From an uncultured Bacillota bacterium (GTDB taxonomy: Bacteria; Bacillota; Clostridia; Peptostreptococcales; Anaerovoracaceae), in contig CAMNNV010000037.1 in NCBI GenBank assembly GCA_946546075.1, forward strand, positions 1 to 9,623: DNA of 9,623 bases, given 5' to 3'. A model generated the notes under the pieces. It was not told the origin of the DNA, did no database searches, and saw only the letters and a list, made by a program, of their open reading frames with translations. This document shows positions 6,878 to 9,623 of this stretch, one piece after another; the stretch's first letter is position 1, and every line of letters starts with the position of its first letter. The translations under genes were made by a program, and so were the position numbers.

Positions 6878-7027
6878 TGTTCTATACCTCCAAAACAAAC
6901 AAACAGCGGATAAGAGTATCCGCTGTGAATTCGCAAAGCAAGCACGGCTGCAGCCGTTACTTCGTGATTATTGACCCCGGTAACTCTCGTCTCGAGGTGA
7001 GAAGCGGATGACTCCTTCTTTACTACC
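6878..7027 (-). promoter_or_regulatory. infC leader, L20-type attenuator candidate
   Basis: About 150 nt of untranslated leader precede infC. It ends in a perfect 10-bp hairpin (ACAGCGGATA, 4-nt loop, TATCCGCTGT; 6903-6926) followed by a T-rich run with interspersed G (6902-6891), directly before the GGAGG site. An upstream segment ATCCGC (7004-7009) can pair with GCGGAT of the hairpin's left arm and would prevent it forming. A perfect palindrome ACGGCTGCAGCCGT (6944-6957) and GTTAC/GTAAC arms lie between. In Firmicutes, L20 is known to regulate this operon by transcription attenuation; the layout here matches, but a covariance search was not possible. Confidence 0.72.
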
Positions 7028-7033
7028 TCGAAT

Positions 7034-7062
7034 AATTTACCACAGCGGCACCTGATATGCAA
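7034..7062 (-). promoter_or_regulatory. infC: Sigma-A promoter of infC-rpmI-rplT
   Basis: Minus strand TTGCAT (7057-7062) and TAAATT (7034-7039) with a 17-bp spacer; the TGG before the -10 gives a partial extended -10. The predicted start near 7027 places the whole attenuator candidate in the leader. The match is moderate. Confidence 0.5.
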
Positions 7063-7094
7063 GCACTTTTTTATCCCCAACGTAGTTTTTTCCC

Positions 7095-7103
7095 TGCTAT
7101 AAT
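7095..7103 (+). promoter_or_regulatory. Extended -10 promoter of the PAS/AAA+ regulator
   Basis: TGC-TATAAT is a perfect extended -10 element with a consensus hexamer at 7098-7103. No good -35 hexamer lies 16-18 bp upstream, which is common for extended -10 promoters. It gives a leader of about 33 nt before the regulator ATG and diverges from the infC promoter about 35 bp away. Confidence 0.6.
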
Positions 7104-7142
7104 ATATAATGTAATGAAGTTGAATGCGAAAGGAACAATTAT

Positions 7143-8540
7143 ATGGATATCATGGATTCTTCTGTTCTCACATCTTCACTGAAACTGGGCGAACTCCTTC
7201 CTGTCCTGGAAGGCATCACGGATGCCGCCTTTATCGACGATAATGATGGGATCTGTATCTGGTGCAACGGAGCTGTCGAGGAAATGTACATGGAAGACAG
7301 CGAAAACATATGCGGCAAAACTGTGGATGAACTGGTGAGCCGCGGTATATTCACCCAGTCTGTAACAAAAGTCGTCCTGGAGCAGAAGACAGACAAGACC
7401 CTCATACATGAAAACAAGCACGGCAGGAGGCTCCTCACCAGCGGTTACCCGATTTTTGACGATGACGGGAGCATCTCCTTCGTCCTCACCATTTCCCGTG
7501 ACATAACCAGGCTCACCACCAGAGACAAACGTCACACGAGGCTCGACAGCAAACTTCTGGATGTGAACAAAGCCGGAAGCTTCGATGTGTCCGACAACCA
7601 GATCATCGCCGCAAGCCAGGCCATGCAAAACGTCCTGGTCCTCGTAAGAAGACTATCCACCGTTGATACGCCGGTCCTCCTCACGGGAGAATCCGGAGTA
7701 GGCAAAAGCAGGATCGCGAAAGCGCTCCACGATGAGAGTAAGCGATCCGACAAGCCATTCATGCACGTCAACTGCGATGCCATCGCCGACACTATGATTG
7801 AAGCCGAACTCTTCGGATACGTACGCGGAACCTTTACGGGATCGAGAGCCGAAGGCAACCAGGGTGTTTTCGAGGCTGCGGAAGGCGGCACGGTTTTTCT
7901 CGATGAGATCTCGGGACTTCCACAGAATGCGCAGATCAAGATCCTCAGGGTCATACGGGAAGGCGTGATCCAGCGCATGGGAAGCGTTCGCAACATTCCT
8001 GTGAATGTCAGGATCATAGCCGCCACAAGCAGAGACGTCATGGAGCTGGTCAGATCCGGGAAGCTGAGAGACGACTTCTACTACAGTCTCAACGTGGCTC
8101 CGATCAGCGTACCGGCTCTCAGAGACAGACCCGAGGACATTTTGCAGCTCATCCAGAGAGAGCTTGGCAGGTTCAATAAGGAACTGGGAGAAAGAAAGTT
8201 CCTGGAGACCGACGCCCTCACCGTGCTGATGAAGTACACGTGGCCCGGCAATATCAGGGAGCTGCAGAATATCATCGAAAGGCTCATCCTGACAACAGAA
8301 AGCGATGAGATCCATGCCGAGAACATCCCTCCTTACCTCCGGGAAAATGCTGAGAAGAACACGAACAAGAATACGGATATGTCACTGAAGTCCGCTATGG
8401 AACAGGCCGAAAAAGAGGTACTGTCCAGTGCTCTGGAAACCTATGGATCCACGAGGGCAATGGCCCGAGTGCTGCAGGTAAGTCAGCCTACGATTGTGAG
8501 AAAACTTAACAAATACGGCCTCACAGGTGCCAAAGATTGA
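7143..8540 (+). CDS. PAS-AAA+-TyrR-type HTH transcriptional regulator
   Basis: A 465-residue protein built like a sigma-54 enhancer-binding protein. Residues about 18-122 form a PAS sensor domain (LEGITDAAFIDDNDGICIWC ... ISRDIT). The AAA+ domain at about 152-385 has Walker A GESGVGKS (182-189), Walker B VFLDE (251-255), and WPGNIREL (367-374). The C terminus (about 434-460, STRAMARVLQVSQPTIVRKL) is a Fis/TyrR-type helix-turn-helix. Two key sites are altered: the sigma-54-contact loop is GTFTGS (229-234) rather than GAFTGA, and the conserved Arg of YYRLNV is Ser315 (YYSLNV), although R309 is kept. ATP hydrolysis or sigma-54 contact may therefore differ. The ATG is 8 nt after AAAGGA. The gene is monocistronic and points at the aldehyde dehydrogenase gene, its likely target. 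Ligand unknown. Confidence 0.88.
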   Translation: MDIMDSSVLTSSLKLGELLPVLEGITDAAFIDDNDGICIWCNGAVEEMYMEDSENICGKTVDELVSRGIFTQSVTKVVLEQKTDKTLIHENKHGRRLLTSGYPIFDDDGSISFVLTISRDITRLTTRDKRHTRLDSKLLDVNKAGSFDVSDNQIIAASQAMQNVLVLVRRLSTVDTPVLLTGESGVGKSRIAKALHDESKRSDKPFMHVNCDAIADTMIEAELFGYVRGTFTGSRAEGNQGVFEAAEGGTVFLDEISGLPQNAQIKILRVIREGVIQRMGSVRNIPVNVRIIAATSRDVMELVRSGKLRDDFYYSLNVAPISVPALRDRPEDILQLIQRELGRFNKELGERKFLETDALTVLMKYTWPGNIRELQNIIERLILTTESDEIHAENIPPYLRENAEKNTNKNTDMSLKSAMEQAEKEVLSSALETYGSTRAMARVLQVSQPTIVRKLNKYGLTGAKD

Positions 8541-8581
8541 CATATTCGCTGAACCCTTGTAATTCCAACGTTTCTCGTCAC

Positions 8582-8617
8582 TATTCACAAATGGCACAGT
8601 GCATTTGAAAGTGAATA
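8582..8617. repeat. Nested 36-bp inverted repeat after the regulator gene
   Basis: Outer arms TATTCAC (8582-8588) and GTGAATA (8611-8617) enclose inner arms CAAAT-(G)-GCAC and GTGC-ATTTG (8588-8607). It lies 42 bp past the regulator stop. It lacks a T-run on the plus strand, so it is not a standard terminator; a binding dyad or mRNA 3' end structure are both possible. Confidence 0.45.
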
Positions 8618-8638
8618 AAAAGGGCCCAAATTCGTGTA

Positions 8639-8751
8639 ATACAATTTTGTATCAGCGATACATTTTTGTATCACGTGGCTTTAACCGTTGCAATTACTGG
8701 GTTAGTAGTCGTTAATTAATACACAAACTAAAATCGATACATTTTTGTATC
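8639..8751. repeat. Three GATACA-N4-TGTATC palindromes, candidate operator array
   Basis: Copy 1 ATACAATTTTGTAT (8639-8652), copy 2 GATACATTTTTGTATC (8657-8672) and copy 3, the identical 16-mer (8736-8751). The centres of copies 1 and 2 are 19 bp apart, close to two helical turns, and copy 3 is 79 bp further on. The repeated identical palindrome strongly suggests sites for a dimeric DNA-binding protein. The adjacent TyrR-HTH regulator is the obvious candidate, but this is inference. Confidence 0.6.
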
Positions 8752-8760
8752 GATTTTTTT
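8730..8760 (+). terminator. Hairpin plus T-run, possible terminator of the regulator gene
   Basis: Around palindrome copy 3 the symmetry extends to 12-bp arms, AAAATCGATACA (8730-8741) and TGTATCGATTTT (8746-8757), with a TTTT loop and three more T. In plus-strand RNA it makes a stem followed by seven U in total, a plausible intrinsic terminator 190 nt past the regulator stop. It may double as an operator. Confidence 0.5.
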
Positions 8761-8915
8761 AATTGAAATTATTTTCAGAATAATTAAGCTTTGGTTAAAT
8801 ATTTCAAAACTTGACTTCGTTAAAGTATTGACGTGCCCTAAACCATTGAAATTTCAACGTTCATTGGATTTTATCTTCTCTTAATCAGCAGGGTCCCTCC
8901 CAGAGTGCCGTTTCA

Positions 8916-8945
8916 TTGACCTTTCTGCTTTACTTTTGCTATTAT
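8916..8945 (+). promoter_or_regulatory. Sigma-A extended -10 promoter of the aldehyde dehydrogenase gene
   Basis: TTGACC (8916-8921), an 18-bp spacer, then TGC immediately before TATTAT (8940-8945). A close -35 match plus an extended -10 implies a strong promoter. The predicted start is about 8952, exactly at the base of a stable stem-loop, leaving a leader of about 70 nt. Confidence 0.7.
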
Positions 8946-8951
8946 TAAGTT

Positions 8952-8971
8952 GCAGGACAGCGGAGTCCTGC
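8952..8971 (+). promoter_or_regulatory. 5'-terminal mRNA stem-loop
   Basis: GCAGGAC (8952-8958), a 6-nt loop AGCGGA, and GTCCTGC (8965-8971) form a perfect 7-bp GC-rich stem in otherwise AT-rich DNA. It would sit at the very 5' end of the predicted transcript. Such stem-loops usually protect mRNA from 5'-end decay. There is no T-run after it, so it is not a terminator. Confidence 0.6.
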
Positions 8972-9021
8972 GACCAAATTTGTTGATTCATTAATTTATT
9001 AATTTAAGGAGGACACTTAAA

Positions 9022-9623
9022 ATGGCAGAGCTTAACTATGCAGAATACGTTGCAGGTTTAGTTGAAAAGGCAAGAGCTGCTCAGGCAATCGCTAACGACT
9101 TCACTCAGGAAGACGTTGACCTGATCACAGCTGCAGTTACTTACAACCTTACAAAGCCAGAAAAGGCTAAGATGTATGCTGAGATGCTGGTTGAAGAATC
9201 CGGCATGGGTATCGCAGAAGATAAGGTTGGTAAGATCTATGGTAAGGTTTGGGGAGCTTATCTCCAGATGAAGGACCAGAAGTCAGTTGGTCTCATCGAC
9301 GAGAACCCAGAAGCAGGAATGCAGACTTATGCAAAGCCTATGGGCGTTGTTGCTGGTATCATGCCTGTTACTAACGGTGAAGCTACTCCTATCGTTAAGT
9401 CAAACATGGCTCTTAAGACTAGAAATGCAATTATTCTTGCACCACACCCTAAATGCGCTAAGCTGAACGTTGTTATCACTGACGAGATCAGAGCTACTCT
9501 GAAGAAGCTGGGATACCCTGAAGACCTGGTACAGACTTGTGCTCCTGAATGGGTTAAACTCGGAACTTCACAGGAACTGATGAAGCAGTGTGACTTCATC
9601 CTGGCAACAGGCGGCGAAGCACT
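9022..9623 (+). CDS. Aldehyde dehydrogenase, CoA-acylating/AdhE-like group, N-terminal fragment
   Basis: The first 200 codons are present and the gene continues past the window. The start ATG has a full AAGGAGG site 9 nt upstream. The protein (MAELNYAEYVAGLVEKARAA...) shows features shared by the aldehyde dehydrogenase half of AdhE, the CoA-linked succinate-semialdehyde dehydrogenases and similar acylating enzymes: FTQEDVD, VEESGMGIAEDKVGK, AKPMGVVAGIMPVTN, SNMALKTRNAIILAPHPK, LKKLGYPEDLVQ and FILATGG. These enzymes interconvert an aldehyde and its acyl-CoA with NAD(P)H. The catalytic Cys and any C-terminal alcohol dehydrogenase domain lie beyond the edge, so substrate and single- versus two-domain form are unknown. 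Codon use differs from neighbours: 15 of 16 valines are GTT and GCT/ACT are frequent, typical of a highly expressed gene. Confidence 0.85.
   Translation, partial: MAELNYAEYVAGLVEKARAAQAIANDFTQEDVDLITAAVTYNLTKPEKAKMYAEMLVEESGMGIAEDKVGKIYGKVWGAYLQMKDQKSVGLIDENPEAGMQTYAKPMGVVAGIMPVTNGEATPIVKSNMALKTRNAIILAPHPKCAKLNVVITDEIRATLKKLGYPEDLVQTCAPEWVKLGTSQELMKQCDFILATGGEA

Larger units (their letters stand above)
8554..8861 (+). repeat. TTGNAATTNCAA palindromic repeats
   Basis: CCCTTGTAATTCCAACGTT (8554-8572) and CCATTGAAATTTCAACGTT (8843-8861) match at 16 of 19 positions and share the palindrome TTG-N-AATT-N-CAA. A degenerate third copy, TTGCAATTACTG preceded by CC-N, occurs at 8685-8699. The repeats lie upstream of the aldehyde dehydrogenase promoter and may be regulator binding sites. 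Confidence 0.5.
8541..9021 (+). other. 481-bp regulatory interval between regulator and aldehyde dehydrogenase
   Basis: No convincing gene lies here. The interval is AT-rich and dense in dyads: two or three TTGNAATTNCAA palindromes, a 36-bp dyad at 8582-8617, three GATACA-N4-TGTATC palindromes, one of which is also a terminator-like hairpin, a sigma-A extended -10 promoter and a 5' stem-loop. It is long for a Firmicute intergenic region and is probably the control region of the downstream dehydrogenase. No correctly spaced -24/-12 sigma-54 promoter was found on the plus strand. Confidence 0.7.

Noticed and set aside
6823..7080. Minus-strand open frame of 85 codons across the infC leader
   Set aside because: It runs through the attenuator hairpin and overlaps infC in another frame; composition is unlike a protein and the region is better explained as RNA leader.
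7653..8315. Minus-strand open frame of 220 codons inside the regulator gene
   Set aside because: Antisense shadow of a regulator whose motifs are unambiguous.
8676..8692. Possible sigma-54 promoter TGGC...TTGCA
   Set aside because: The GG and GC elements are 11 bp apart rather than the required 10, and the -24 half lacks the usual CAC. Spacing is strict for sigma-54, so I do not call it, though it is a near miss.
8639..8751. CRISPR array or tandem repeat from the repeated 16-mers
   Set aside because: Only three copies with unequal spacing, each a palindrome; this is an operator-like pattern, not repeat-spacer units.
8927..8940. TTTTGCT as a sigma-54 -12 element
   Set aside because: The -12 half is good but the position of the -24 half reads CTGCTT with no GG. 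The sequence fits a sigma-A extended -10 promoter better.

Overview
The window looks like chromosomal DNA from a low-to-mid GC Firmicute, most likely an anaerobic member of the Clostridia. The basis is strong AGGAGG-type ribosome binding sites, a Firmicutes-style infC-rpmI-rplT operon with a terminator/attenuator leader, an arginine cluster with a short type-2 argC and the acetyl-recycling argJ, an FKBP/trigger-factor-like lipoprotein, and a CoA-acylating-type aldehyde dehydrogenase next to a PAS/AAA+/TyrR-HTH regulator. I cannot name a genus. There is no CRISPR array, tRNA, rRNA, insertion sequence or phage gene.

Layout from left to right. (1) 1-112, minus: the first 37 residues of an AGCS-family alanine/glycine:cation symporter. 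(2) 113-267: an intergenic region with two overlapping inverted repeats, which could serve as terminator, operator or both. (3) 268-5577, minus: a tight cluster transcribed argC-argJ-argB-argD-(FKBP lipoprotein). Each junction is an overlap or a gap of at most 11 nt. The promoter at 5655-5683 is TTGCAA-N17-TATTAT, followed directly by two ArgR-type boxes in 20-bp phase. The genes take glutamate through acetylglutamate to acetylornithine and recycle the acetyl group. The last gene encodes an exported prolyl isomerase with no obvious arginine role. (4) 5695-7062, minus: infC-rpmI-rplT. infC begins with an AUU codon and has a leader with a terminator hairpin and a competing upstream segment; a good intrinsic terminator follows rplT. 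(5) 7143-8540, plus: a divergent 465-residue enhancer-binding-protein-like regulator (PAS, AAA+, TyrR-type HTH) with altered GAFTGA and arginine-finger positions. (6) 8541-9021: a 481-bp regulatory region with two families of palindromic repeats, a long dyad, a sigma-A extended -10 promoter and a 5' stem-loop. (7) 9022-9623, plus: the first 200 codons of a highly expressed aldehyde dehydrogenase of the CoA-acylating/AdhE-like group.

The two housekeeping operons follow known patterns. The most unusual part is the regulator-aldehyde dehydrogenase interval: repeated palindromes suggest multi-site binding by the neighbouring regulator, yet I find no correctly spaced -24/-12 sigma-54 promoter, and the regulator itself departs from the sigma-54 activator consensus. 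That combination fits a sigma-70-type TyrR-like regulator of an aldehyde/alcohol pathway, but this is inference.
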